A DNA stretch of 64,000 bases from Siniperca chuatsi (Eukaryota; Chordata; Actinopteri; Centrarchiformes; Sinipercidae), in assembly GCF_020085105.1 (NCBI RefSeq), contig NC_058044.1:29082206-29146205 (forward strand), in the 5' to 3' direction. Shown one piece after another: positions 10,785 through 37,059 of the stretch (within the stretch, counting starts at the first letter, position 1; the number at the start of each line of letters is the position of its first letter). Under the pieces are notes generated by a model. That model did no database searches. It was not told the DNA's origin and saw nothing but the letters and a program-made list of their open reading frames with translations. The translations under genes and the position numbers were made by a program.

Positions 10785-13700
10785 ATGGCTGAGGATGAGG
10801 TGACTCCGGAGCAGTTAGCAGCCATCGCCGCTGAAAACGAGGAGCCAGAGCCGGTGAACTACAAGCCACCAGCCCAGAAGTCTGTTAAAGAGATCCAAGA
10901 CCTGGATAAGGATGATGAGAGCCTACGCAAATATAAGGAAGCACTGCTTGGCTCTGGGGTCTCTGAGGCTGGTAATGCTGTGTGTGTATGTGTGTGTGTG
11001 AGAGAGTGTGAGAAGAGAGAGAGAAAACAAGAAACAGAAAATGTTTGTTGTTAAATAGATAGTTGTCTCAGGTTAAGTAGCTTAGATTAGGGTTGGGCGA
11101 TATGGCCAAAATCTTCTAGCACGGTATATGTAATTTTATATCACGCTAACTGTATATATCACAGTACAGTCATTGTTCTGTAAATTCAATTAAGAATTGG
11201 TTTAAATAACCGTACTGTACTTCATCACATTTAGTTATTTTCTTCTTTCATTTGGAACTTCCATACAAACAAAAACAACTCCTCCTGCTTTGTATTTACA
11301 ATTTCCCTCTCCTCCTCCATGTTTTCTTGTCACGCTCTTCTTTTGCGGCGGTTGGCACACCAGCTTAGAGGTGCGTTACCGCCACCAACTGTCGCTCTCA
11401 CGTCACGTGAGAACGTGGTAAGCAGTCCTGCTGCCCAAATCGCGTTACCTTGCGAGGCAGCTGGATTCGCAAGATCACGAGAGAATCCTGATTTGCTACA
11501 CAGCCTGCCCCGAATATACAGCAGAGACACTAAGGGACAGCTCCCGCTGTGGAAACGGTATTGCCAAATCTCTACCGGTGGACACATTTCTACTGTCACA
11601 CAGTATATACCGTCATATCGCCCAACCTTAGCTTAGATGCATAAACGCAGATCCGTCTTGGGAAGGATGCTACCTGTTTGGCTAATAGATTGGCATAGAT
11701 TGGGCTTTGAGGTATCAACTGCATTTAAAGGTGGGGTACACGATTTTTCTAACCAATATTGTCATTGTGATTAGAATTGCACATATTTTCTATAAATTAA
11801 AAACAACTGACCTGTATTTGTGGTTGACATAGAATGAAATATGATTCGTTGGTACCAAGTATGATCATGAATTTATCCTTCAGTGGGATTGAGAATAAAC
11901 TAAAGTCTAATTAATGCAGAGGCTGTCCCAACTACAGCAGAGCTGTCCTGATTTCAGCTCCCCTGAGCTCACTCTGTTAGACAGCGGCTCGCTGCGGGAC
12001 ACGCATCCTGTGCGGGCCTCGTGTAAATGTTTGGAGTCTGGTCTAAGTTGTCTGCATGCGTCTACACAAGTGTTGTCACAATAAACACACAAACACTGTT
12101 TAATGTCTTACTTGCCATCCTGAGGTTATGTGTTCTCTTGAATTCAACGAAACTCTGCATAGTATTTACCAAAGATGAAATTGGAGGTAAATGGTGGTGA
12201 ATACACACGGCGAAAAGTGTTCAGTAAGGATTGCACGTCTGGGAAAGTATGTTTGAAAATGTCTTGGTTGCCTTTATTGAACCATCTGTTTCTTTGATCC
12301 TGCCTCAGATCCCAGTGTTCCTAATGTCCAAGTGACCCGGATGTCTCTGATCTGTGAAACCGCCCCAAACCCCCTGGTCCTGGACCTGCAAGGTGAGTCC
12401 CTGTTCGGGCTGGTTTATGAAGCAGAAATAGATATTACTTACTTGTTTACTTAAATGTTTGCCTTTTGCGAAAAAGGATGGAACTAGTCAGCGATACGGA
12501 TGCCCTTAGATCATTCTGACAGATTGTAGAGCTTGTACGTCAAATTAAAAGAGGTCATAAGCAGCTCTTTTTCATCCAAACGTTAACAGTTGAACTGAAA
12601 ATCTGCAGTATGTTACTCCACCATATTCTCCACACATCATCTGAACACAGAAATGTTTTCTTCCATATCTTTCTCCTACTAACTATATTTGTCCCAGTCA
12701 AATATAGCATCACTAATGACCCCAGCACTGACTCTGCTTATTTTCATCCAACAGTACTTACAGATCCATCTGTGAAGGTTTGAATCTGTGCTGAGCATGC
12801 TGTAAATGAATATGGATTCACTGGTTGCCTACAGAGGTAGAGAGGTATAGAGGAGGTACATAGACTGGATTCTTTTTTTCTGTTTGGCTGATGACTGTAA
12901 AAATGTACTTACGATATTCCCAGTGACCATTTAGCGGTTAAGACCCCTGCCTCTGTAGCTGCTCATGCCCCAGCTGGCCTAGATTTGAATCCATCCAGAA
13001 CATTCTGTCCTGTGTCTTCCCGTTCCTGCATCAATCTTGATTCTTCTACTTTCTCAGCTAAAAATAATGACTGCCCACACTGTAAATACAATTAAAACAG
13101 TTCAGAGTTTGACTGATGGTGGGTTTTTTAAAGACCCTGCCAGTAATTTTAGTTTAAAGTCACAGATAGCCCATAGTGATGCTGATATTCAGCATTTTCA
13201 TCGTCCAAAAAAAGTATTCTATATTGAAATGAACTCTTGTTATGGTAGAAAATACCCTGAAAAAATGTATACCATCATGGGATGCTAAAATTCTCTATAT
13301 GAATTACAGCCTTTGCATCAGTTATCTTTCTACTGGATGGTTGGTGAAATGTGCTTTTCAGTGTAAAGTCCCCTGATGTCCCGCTATGAGCCCCAGGAAC
13401 TAAAAGTTAGGAATACATTTTTAATAGTCTTTTTTTTGGCACATTGATGTTTGCATCTCCACTTATCTGAAGAACCATGAAGATCTGGCAAGTTAGAAAG
13501 ATAAGAGGCAACCTCGTTGTTTGAGTGTTAGTACATTTTTGTAACGTGACTGTGATGTTTCAGTTGATGTTGGAAAAAGAGACCTGCAGAGGTGAAAAGG
13601 GAGACTGAAAACACCCGAAATGTTAGACGCCTGTCCTCCAAGTAGTAATGATCGGCTGGTTCTTTTTCTACCTTTGGACACCCACTCTGTCTTATGTTCT

Positions 13701-16700
13701 ATTTTTCAGGCAAGTCACTGATATTTAAACATCAGTAACATTAAAAAATATCATCCCGAGTTTGCTATCCCTAATATTGATACTAGTGAGGAGTGCTTGT
13801 TTACAGTCTGAATAAATACTGTACACAAGTTGTAGCAGTTGCGAGGCTTCGGTGTGTCCTCAAGGTCCAATACTGAAAACTCCACCCGGACAGTTTTTGG
13901 GCCATCATAATAAATTTGTACCTCGGGGCTGGAACGTTTTGGGGGCTGGAAATAGGTTCCTGCAGTTGAAATGCAGATAAATAGTCTGAGTATCTCAAAA
14001 TGTTTCTGGGCTTCTGGAGACATTTCATTTCTGTGGCTAAAAAAGGTCTTTGCCCTTTAAAGCTTCAGTTCCACAAATCAAAAAAACTACTATTTACTTA
14101 ACCCTAGTAGCAACTAGCCATGCAAATAGTTGTATCCCGATTTTGTTCAGGCTACTTGATAATTCACAGACCTTGAATAATATCCTCTGACACTCTATCA
14201 ACAAAAGCTGAACATCACAAGCTTCACAGAAGACTGACATTTTTTCCGGGCTGTTGTATTGGATGCATATTGTTTAGCTCGTGTTGTTTTGTTTTGTGAG
14301 TGAAATGCATCTTTAGGTTGTTTGTGAAGCCGCAGTAGAATCCTGCTGAGGATGAGTCATGCAAACTTAGTCAGTGAGTTAGATCACTATCAGTAAAGGA
14401 ATCAATGCAGCTTCTCTGTGCCAGACCTATCTGATGTGGGATTATTGTGGCCTTGAAGCTCAGGCACTAGTGTAAGACAAGAAGAGGAGAGCACACGCTC
14501 AGCTCAGCAGGAACACGATGGAAGCTAACGCACAAGTCAAGAGCCTGTTTTTAGGGGCCTGGGAACTACAGAGCAGTCCTGGTGGTCAGCACCCAGGGGA
14601 CTGCCAGATCATTTAAAGAATCTGGCATATAAATGTATTATTATCATGTCTATAGTATCATGTATTTCTCTACAATTTTTGTTATGGCTAATGGCTGACG
14701 AGGTACAACGAGCTTGGAATTTTATTGGCCAACCAAGAGCATTGGCTGGTGACTTGGCCCAGAACAATAAACTTTGAACAAAACTGCAAGTTGCACTAAA
14801 CAGACTCAAAAACATTTCAGAACTCAGATCTGTAATAGTGTTGAAACAGCTGGGTAAAAAGACCCTCCATATTTCTAAGTGAAGGTATGATGTCACACTT
14901 ACTCCAAACTTAAACTGTAAAGAGAACTTAGGAAGGAGTTTTGGTATTGGTTGGTTTTGTCCTGAATTCTCCTTATGATCAGCATCACTGTGACTATGAT
15001 GAACGACATGTTAATGCCTGTGCTTTTTTCCCTTTTGGTTCGCAACAGGAGACCTGGAAGCCTTTAAGAAGCAGGCCTTTGTTCTGAAGGAGGGAGTTGA
15101 ATACAAAATAAAGATCAGCTTTAAGGTGAGAGCTGCTGTAGCTACAGCTCTGTACAGGAAAAATGGTCATAGTCTGTTTCAGTGGAATATGAGTGCATCT
15201 GTCCTTGTTATTCACTGCCATTATGAAAATGTGAATGTTCCAATACATCAATCTGAGTTGATTCAATTTGACACTGATAATGATTTCAAATCTCTGATAT
15301 TTGGGTTATTGATAACATTGAACCTTTTACATTTTCTAAAGTTTCAGGGATACTTTGCCTGAAGTCCTTGTTAATTTCTAACCCTCGTTATTACCCAAGC
15401 AGAACACTTCTGTTGTTGTCTTTAACAATGTTTGTGTCTCATCAGGTGAACAGGGAGATAGTTTCGGGTCTGAAGTATGTGCAGCAGACATACAGGAAAG
15501 GAATGAAGAGTGAGTGAACAATTTCTGTTGACCAGTTGGAAATTATGTCCACAAACACACCAGTTCTTCCTCTAAACTCTCAGTATTAAACAAGTAGTTA
15601 TCTTTGTGTCCGGAAATGTCTGGAATTTAGCTCTTGCCAAAAAGTTGCACAATTAAATGTTGAGGGTCATTTGAGCATGTGAAAATACAGGAAACAACTT
15701 TTCATTATCGTTCTCCAAGTCCAACTGTAATTAAATTTCCTTTTTTTTCTTCTGCCACAGCATACAGAACTGCTTTGTTAACTACATGTCCTGTGCTTTC
15801 TTGGGAAATAAAGATCCGTACCCAAAAAGGGATACATTTATATCTTTTTGGTTTCATGATGGTGCCCCCCCCCATCTGAGCATGTGCCAGTCAGAATGCG
15901 ATTGTTTCTGTCTACGTGGACAGACAAGATCATTGCGTATAGCCAGTCAAAACATTTCATGTTAGCCATCACTGTTCTGTCCTTGGCTGATGGTGACAGC
16001 AGCATGCCGCACAATACAAAAAAGTCAGACTTTGAACAACAACAGACATTAGCTTTCGAGCTATGTTGCACATTGGCTAATTAGCTCGTCAGTTGTAGCA
16101 CATCGAACAGCTTAAAAACATACCTGCAAATGTCAGTATCTGTGGTTTAATGTGGTCCTTATTCTTCAATACCACTGCTAACGAAACACTCTCTGCCCTT
16201 AGCTTGTAAGCTATGGTTAGCAGCACAAGTTTGTTTATATTTTGTCTCGGTTTCCTTGCTGCCTCAGCTGTCAATCAAACAGGTACACAGGCCCGCCCAC
16301 TCAGAGGCTTGGAAGCTAAAGCAGCATACTGATGTATCTCCAAAGACCTTTTTTCCTCTTTTCAATAGCGGAAAAAAAGGAACAATAAATTTGTTCGTGG
16401 TGTTTGACTGCAAAAAGAAATTACTATTGTGATTTCAGTTGGACTTTTAAGTTTCTTACCCACTGGTGAAACATACAAATTAGGTCAAAATCCGTCAGTG
16501 AGCAAAAATATAAAAAGCAGAAAGACCCTCACCTTAGACGAAATGAAAAAACAAAAACTGTGACAGACGTCCCAGTGGCCGAGGGGTTTAAGGTGCTGAC
16601 CCACAAACCTGCGATGTCCCAGGTTACGACTCCAGGCAGGGACCTTTGTTTTATGTCATTCCCATCACTCTCTCCCCTCATTTCTTGTCATCTTGCTACT

Positions 16701-17485
16701 GTCTGCTCTCAAATCAAGGTACAAATGCCCAAAAATTATATGTATGTATATATAAATATAAACATGAAGTGTTTTGTATGGAGTCAGGGCACCACGAGCC
16801 TCCAGAACAGCTTCAGTGCTCCTTGTTGAACGCCATTCCTCGACAAGATATTCCCTCATTTATATATACAAATTTAATCAGGTAATCTCATTGAGATCAA
16901 GATCTCTTTTGCAAGAGAGACCTGAGTACAGCAGATAGAAAGAAAAACAATGACATAACAGAAGGACATATAGCATCCGAGACAGTCACATGCGGTCTCA
17001 CGGAGAGCATTGTCTTACACGTTGGTCCAATATCTTCCATAGGTGTGAAACCGGGTTGAGATCTGGTGACTGTAAAGGCCGTAGCATTTTATTCACGTCA
17101 TTTTCACCCTCACCAAAGCATTCAGTGAGCCCTGGTGCACAGAAGCATCTGCATTTTTCCACTCTTTTATTCAGGTTTTTCCTTTCATTGGTCCCGCCTG
17201 AATATATATTATGACAACCAAGGGTTGTATATACAGACTTGTTTTTTTCTCTCTGACCATAATGTCCATTCTCATTTGTAAACAGTTGATAAATCGGACT
17301 ACATGGTGGGCAGCTACGGGCCTCGTCCTGCTGAATACGACTTCCTGACTACGATGGAGGAGGCTCCTAAAGGCGTGCTGGCCCGAGGCAACTACGTCAT
17401 CAAATCCAAGTTTACTGACGACGACAAGCATGATCACCTGTCCTGGGAGTGGAACCTCATCATCAAGAAAGACTGGAAAGACTAA
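10785..17485 (+). CDS. arhgdia: Rho GDP-dissociation inhibitor alpha, complete, five coding exons
   Basis: Cytosolic inhibitor that extracts prenylated Rho, Rac and Cdc42 from membranes and blocks GDP release. Coding exons: 10785-10971, 12309-12392, 15049-15125, 15446-15509, 17286-17485, giving 203 residues (human 204). The N-terminal acidic regulatory arm begins [20 protein letters not shown]. The immunoglobulin-like fold that holds the geranylgeranyl group follows from about residue 66 ([41 protein letters not shown]). The C-terminus is the family hallmark [16 protein letters not shown]. The start is the first ATG after the acceptor, and all introns keep frame. The introns carry a hAT-type MITE and a Tc1 relic. 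The alpha paralogue is chosen from the overall match and the upstream alyref neighbour. Confidence 0.96.
11088..11630. mobile_element. hAT-type MITE with 8-bp target duplication
   Basis: A 543-base element lies in the intron between coding exons 1 and 2 of arhgdia. It starts TAGGGTTGGGCGATATGG and ends in the inverted counterpart CATATCGCCCAACCTTA. It is flanked on both sides by GCTTAGAT (11080-11087 and 11631-11638). Short inverted ends beginning TAGGG plus an 8-base duplication are the signature of hAT transposition. No transposase frame lies inside, so it is non-autonomous. Confidence 0.85.
11729..11752 (+). repeat. Isolated terminal fragment of the TTAA-flanked MITE family
   Basis: TTAA followed by AGGTGGGGTACACGATTTTT matches the left end of the element at 24956-25387. 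The matching right end was not found nearby, so this looks like a truncated or decayed copy. Confidence 0.45.
16562..16720 (+). repeat. tRNA-derived SINE, degraded
   Basis: An A-box-like 'agtggccgaggggtttaagg' and a B-box-like 'ggttacgactcca' are followed by a pyrimidine-rich body ('ctctcccctcatttctt'). This layout matches the SINE at 54867-55024. It lies in the last intron of arhgdia. Confidence 0.6.
16785..17215 (-). mobile_element. Tc1/mariner transposase relic, interrupted
   Basis: Read on the minus strand, the blocks 'cctccagaacagcttcagtg' (about 16799-16818) and 'gggttgagatctggtgactg' (about 17053-17072, the SPDLNP region) match the C-terminal part of fish Tc1-like transposases. The stretch between them (about 16860-17030) is unrelated, so the relic is split or rearranged. 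The same gene fragment occurs at 41900-42115. Confidence 0.6.
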
Positions 17486-19280
17486 AAGAGGCCTTTGTGT
17501 TTGGGGGTGAGGGAATAAAAATTCCCCCATGCCCGTGTGTTCCTCAGTCGCTCCCCCCATCCCCAACATGTGTCCGCCATTTCTGCCTTCTTTGTTTTTA
17601 CTTTGTGTGCATTTCACGCTCTCATGCCTTAGTTCCCGCCTCGCCGTCTTAACACCCTGGCATCATTCTCATCTCTCTATCAGCATCAGTAGCAGCGGCA
17701 GTAGCAGCAGCAGTCTCCCCGTCCATCCGTCCATCACCTCCCTACCTGCCCAACGTTTTATTGGTTGCACACGAGCCACCTCTGTTCACCAACCTGCCAT
17801 CCCCACTCACCCCCGAGCTGTGCCACGTAGCACCTGACTTCCTCACGCCCAGCCCTGTAGTTTTCTTTTGTCCCAGATTTTGCTGCTTGAAGAGATTAAC
17901 CCCGCCCTCCACCTCTCCAGAATGGTGTCTTCCTCTCGCAGTATGAAGTACATGTGGAAAAGCAACTGTACAATCAACTTTTGTTTGCCTTTTTTATATA
18001 ATTGTATCAATGGTTGTGTAATGTGACTGTATTCACATCACTGTTAATCAGCTGTTGTGTTCATAGCAGGCCCCACCACATCCACGTGCCCCCCTCTTCC
18101 TTTGCTTCCCTACTTGCTTGCTGTCTTTTGATATAATTACCAATACCTGCCTTGGAAAAACAATTCATTCAGCTCTGCTCTATGGCGCCTCCCTCCATTC
18201 CCTAAATGTATTCACCCACTCCCCTTCAAATGGGACTGGGACCAAAGTGAACAAGGGAGTAAAAAGTGTAAGGGTATAAAGCTGCCTTATGTATCGACTA
18301 ATGTCTAAACCTATTAATGTCTATTTAGCATGCCTTGTTTGTATGAGCAGTGCTTGCTATCAGGTAGTCTGTATATCAAGGGCTTACTCTCGCTACCAAC
18401 TAACAACCATCTGTAGCCCTGTTGTAGTAGAGACTGTTTATACAGGTTACTCAGATACAGCTCTGCACACGCCCACTGCCCCCAAAATAAACTTACCTTG
18501 TAATTGGAGGGGACTGAATGTTAAGAATTGGAGGAAGGATACCAAACCCAGTGAAAATCAGTATTGATGAATCTCGGCACTCTTGTTCCGTTTAGCCATG
18601 AGGCCTTAGCACTAACTATGATCGTGTGGAGAAAAACAAACATTTCTAATTTAGCCTTTTTTTTATTTTTTTGTTTTGTCGTTCCTGTTTGCCTTAATGT
18701 ATATCATTCCCCCCTGCAAAGCCACCCCTCGCTCGTTCAGATTGCTTCATAACTCGTAGCCTGCAGTCAGGAGATCCCAGGTGTGGTGAGGAGTGGTACC
18801 AGAGAAAGCACAGGAGGAGGCTGAGCCAGGCACCGTCTGCTGCTGCCGCCGCTGCCGCCGGAGACCTCGGCGGTGTCTGGTCTCACCCACAGACAGACGC
18901 TGGTTGTGACGAGAGGAAACTGACCTGGCCTTCAGCCTTTTTACCCAGTGACCCGGTCAGAAAGAAAGCAGTGAAAGAAGGGTCGGGTGACACTACTAGA
19001 GAAACACAACAACTCAATATTTAATGAGGATGAGGGTTTTAAAACACAACTAACCAGTAACATTAAATTGAAATCGACTCGTACTGTATCAGAACATATG
19101 GATGTAAAACTTTTTTTTTTTTGTTTCTTCTGATAATGATAACTATGTATTCCTGCTCCATACATTCCTTCACATTGTACAGTTTCTATGAAAACGCTGG
19201 CATGCTGGTGGGGTTGTATATTCTATCATCATTTGTGATTGCTCTTCTCAGTCAATAAAGATTTTGCTCAAGTTGGCCTC
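17486..19280 (+). other. arhgdia: arhgdia 3'UTR with polyadenylation signal
   Basis: About 1.8 kb of non-coding sequence follows the stop, with AATAAA at 19254-19259 inside GTCAATAAAG. A second AATAAA lies at 19372-19377. A GCAGCGGCAGTAGCAGCAG-like tract lies near 17693-17712 and a CCGCCGCTGCCGCCGG tract near 18847. The length is typical of the family's long 3'UTR. The exact end is inferred. Confidence 0.6.
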
Positions 19281-19549
19281 TAACACTGTTGTTTTTTGCA
19301 AATAAGTAATACTGCTTGTACCTGGACAAATACTGTAGGAGTCTCATATTTTACTGTGTGTAAATTGTGTTAATAAAGGGGTTCACTACACACACAATTC
19401 AGTTTACTCATCACGAGTACTACAGCACGAGTACTGTGTTTTTCTTTGGCTCTGCAGGAGCTTTGGGTTATCTTAGCTTAGTCTTTGAGACTTAACATTT
19501 ATAACAAAACCTGTGTTACAAAACTGGAAGTGTGGAGTTTGAAAGATGC

Positions 19550-19745
19550 CGGCATTTATTAGACAGGGTCTCGCATAAAGATGCTATTGTGTTGCATTAT
19601 GGGAAATGTAGGAGCTGACAAGGACTATTAGGGACTAAAAGTCAGAATACCCCTCCTGTTTTGCTTTGATTTTTTTTTTTTTACAGCTTTATAGAAGTGC
19701 AATGCTAAATTGGTGGAGTCTTGCATGTAGATTTTACTTGATATA
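19550..19745 (+). repeat. Decayed 3' part of the TTAA MITE seen at 60712-61207
   Basis: 'ttgcattatgggaaatgtag' and 'tgctaaattggtggagtctt' align with the right half of the element at 60712-61207 ('ttgcattgtgggtaatgtag', 'tgctaaattgctggagttct'). The left half is missing. Confidence 0.55.
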
Positions 19746-20044
19746 TCACGAACATTTTTTGGACTAAACTTCCAGTCATTCATACAGGAAATGACAAATT
19801 TTTACATGGTAAACTGCCTCAAAAGCTGAGACATAGTTGACATGGAAACATTTCATCTAGAGTCAAATCTGGAAGGTGTTTGAGGTGTCTGGCTTGAGCT
19901 TGAAATTACCATACTGTATATATTGTTTATGTGTAACTGATAACATTAAGACCAGTCATACCCACATAAATAAAAAATAAAATAAAATGGGCCAACAGTG
20001 TGCAGGTCCTTGCTTCTTTTTTCAGACTGGATGCACCAGTAGAG

Positions 20045-20125
20045 GCCTAAACCGTGGCTGGCTGTGGCTCAGCAGGTCGTCCATTAATCGCGGTTCAATC
20101 CCTGGCGCCTGACCAGTACAGGATT
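20045..20125 (+). repeat. tRNA-derived SINE head
   Basis: 'gctgtggctcagcaggtcgt' followed by 'gcggttcaatccctggc' shows tRNA A-box and B-box spacing. It resembles the head of the complete copy at 51915-52140, but the body is absent or too decayed to read. Confidence 0.55.
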
Positions 20126-21297
20126 TTAATGTTGACATCAGTATTTGAGAGTTTTTGATAAGAAACCTTAGATTTGCTTTTTTAAATAATTGTGTCAGAG
20201 TTAAAACATAAACTTAGAGCTCTTGGGTGCAAAGATTTCTTAAATACCTCCAAAATATTTTTGCGATTTCTGTAATGCAATTCCTTGTTGCTTACCGGCC
20301 TACATATTCACCAATGATATATCTGCAATAAGCTAATATCGGCAAAAATACAGAGCTGAGCTCTAGCGTCAAACGTGCAATATTTCTCATCTCCACACTC
20401 AAATATGAAGTTCTCTTAAAAGACCATACAGTCCTTTGAGAAAAAAGTCAATAATGTACAGTGATTTGTAAAAATTCAAGTCACAAACAAGAGAAACAAC
20501 AGAGCCTTAATCATTTATGCCCATACTGTACTTTATACTTAACAATGTACGTTTTCCAAAGCAAAATAGAAATATCACTTAGAAATGTATATCGAAAGGC
20601 ACAGCATCAAAATACAATTTGACATACAGTTTAAAATTGGAGTAAACATTCAAAAGTTGACCCATCTGGCCTGTCTGTCGAATAATAACAGCTGTCCGTC
20701 ACAGGGTGAATACTTAGCTTAGGGGTTGTTGCTTTCTGAAGCGTCCAGTCAAAATGGCAAAGTGAAAGTATTACTGACTTACAGTAGTAAGGATAGAGCA
20801 TGCGTTCTCCTAACCCTCTTGAAAGATCTGACGTTTGTAACAAACATTTTCTGTAAAAATCCCTCTGAACATGAGCTGCATCTGACGTCCGTGTTTAGCA
20901 CCCAAAACTCTCCGTCCTATTTACAACAGAGACCACGACTACACCTTTACATCACTGTCAGGACAGATGGCCCCTGTACATAAATATACATATTAAATAT
21001 ACATTCAGAGGAGCAGGGAGAAATGAGCATGCAAATTTGGTCCACCTTTACAGCAGTCAGCCAAAACAGAAAGCATCGACCCAAGACTCATCCTGAGAAA
21101 CAACACTGACCACTTGGAGTTTTCCCCAAAAGGACATGCAAAACTGGGGCTGGTTTTTGGCACTTTTTCTTTTTCTAGTAACCACCCCCTACACCTGAAT
21201 GCCGCTTTTTATGTCTCCACCCCTTCAGAGGTCAAGAAAGCTAAAAACATTACTGTGAGCTCGCACTGTGCATGGCTTCAATTCTCATAATACAGAT

Positions 21298-21303
21298 TTT
21301 ATT
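21298..21303 (-). terminator. ppp1r12c: Polyadenylation signal of ppp1r12c
   Basis: TTTATT on the plus strand is AATAAA on the gene's strand, about 340 bases past the stop codon. It is the only canonical hexamer I see before the next repeats. Confidence 0.5.
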
Positions 21304-21641
21304 CAAAGTATCAGAGAAGCAAAGCACATTAAAATATTCTAGTTAAAAAAAAAAACAAAACAACAACAACAATAATAAAAACTTAATATAAAAGTGGATG
21401 TGAACAGGAACGTCCTGCCAGTCCACAGGAGGCGCAGTTCAGCTTGTTATACAGTAGATCTGCCAAAACATAAAGGCCCAAACACAGGCTAATAACCCTG
21501 AAATCTATGTGTTGTTCCAGTTACTGTTGAATGTGCTGTGCAGGTGTTTGATGCTGCCATCTCCCGTCATGGTTTGTGTCTTCTGAGTTGGGCAAAAGAA
21601 GGATGTAATACTTTATCTCCATGTAGGTTTTTTTTTAAGGT

Positions 21642-36570
<14,929 letters not shown>

Positions 36571-36780
36571 GATTTATCCGAGGAGGACTGTGTTTTTAAA
36601 AATAAAACATTCACTGGCAGGGAAAGACACACCCTCCATGTGTATACTTTCACTTCCTGGTTCTTGCTCTGGCTGTGGATGTGGAGGAAGCCTCGGCTCG
36701 TGTTCGTTGGCGTCGGGAGCGCGCAAAGCTGTTCAGACTTGTCTGTCCGACGTCATCACCGCTGTTCTGTAGTAGAGGGA
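36571..36780 (-). promoter_or_regulatory. ppp1r12c: ppp1r12c promoter and 5'UTR
   Basis: Sequence upstream (gene sense) of the start. It carries a CRE-like GACGTCA at 36749-36755, continuing the CpG-rich stretch of exon 1. No TATA box is evident. The transcription start is not determined. Confidence 0.45.
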
Positions 36781-37059
36781 GGAAATGCTGAAATAACTCC
36801 CTGCCAGGGCATTGTGCACAGTAACCACTAAACTTCCTGTCATTATGCGTATTTTGCTTCTGAGATTCTTACTCTTACTCTTTTTCTTCTAATGAATTTC
36901 CGGCAGACTGTACACTGCATAAAATAAGCATAATGCTGCCCTCCACAGAGAAGGGTTTGCTGTTTATCCTATATTCTTACATACAGTGTAGTTGAATGGA
37001 GACATTTTAGGATTACTCTACCAATAGGCTGGTGATTCATTTCAGATGGAAAAATAGAC

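Larger units (their letters stand above)
19381..21297. other. Intergenic region between convergent arhgdia and ppp1r12c
   Basis: Holds a decayed MITE-like copy (19550-19745), a SINE head (20045-20125) and a short repeat shared with 27460-27560. No coding exon is recognised. Confidence 0.45.

Noticed and set aside
12921-13080. Another tRNA-derived SINE
   Set aside because: 'catttagcggttaagacccc' looks A-box-like, but the B box and body are too weak to call.
20045-20125. Possible tRNA gene
   Set aside because: A and B boxes are present, but the cloverleaf is not complete and the sequence is shared with longer SINE copies.
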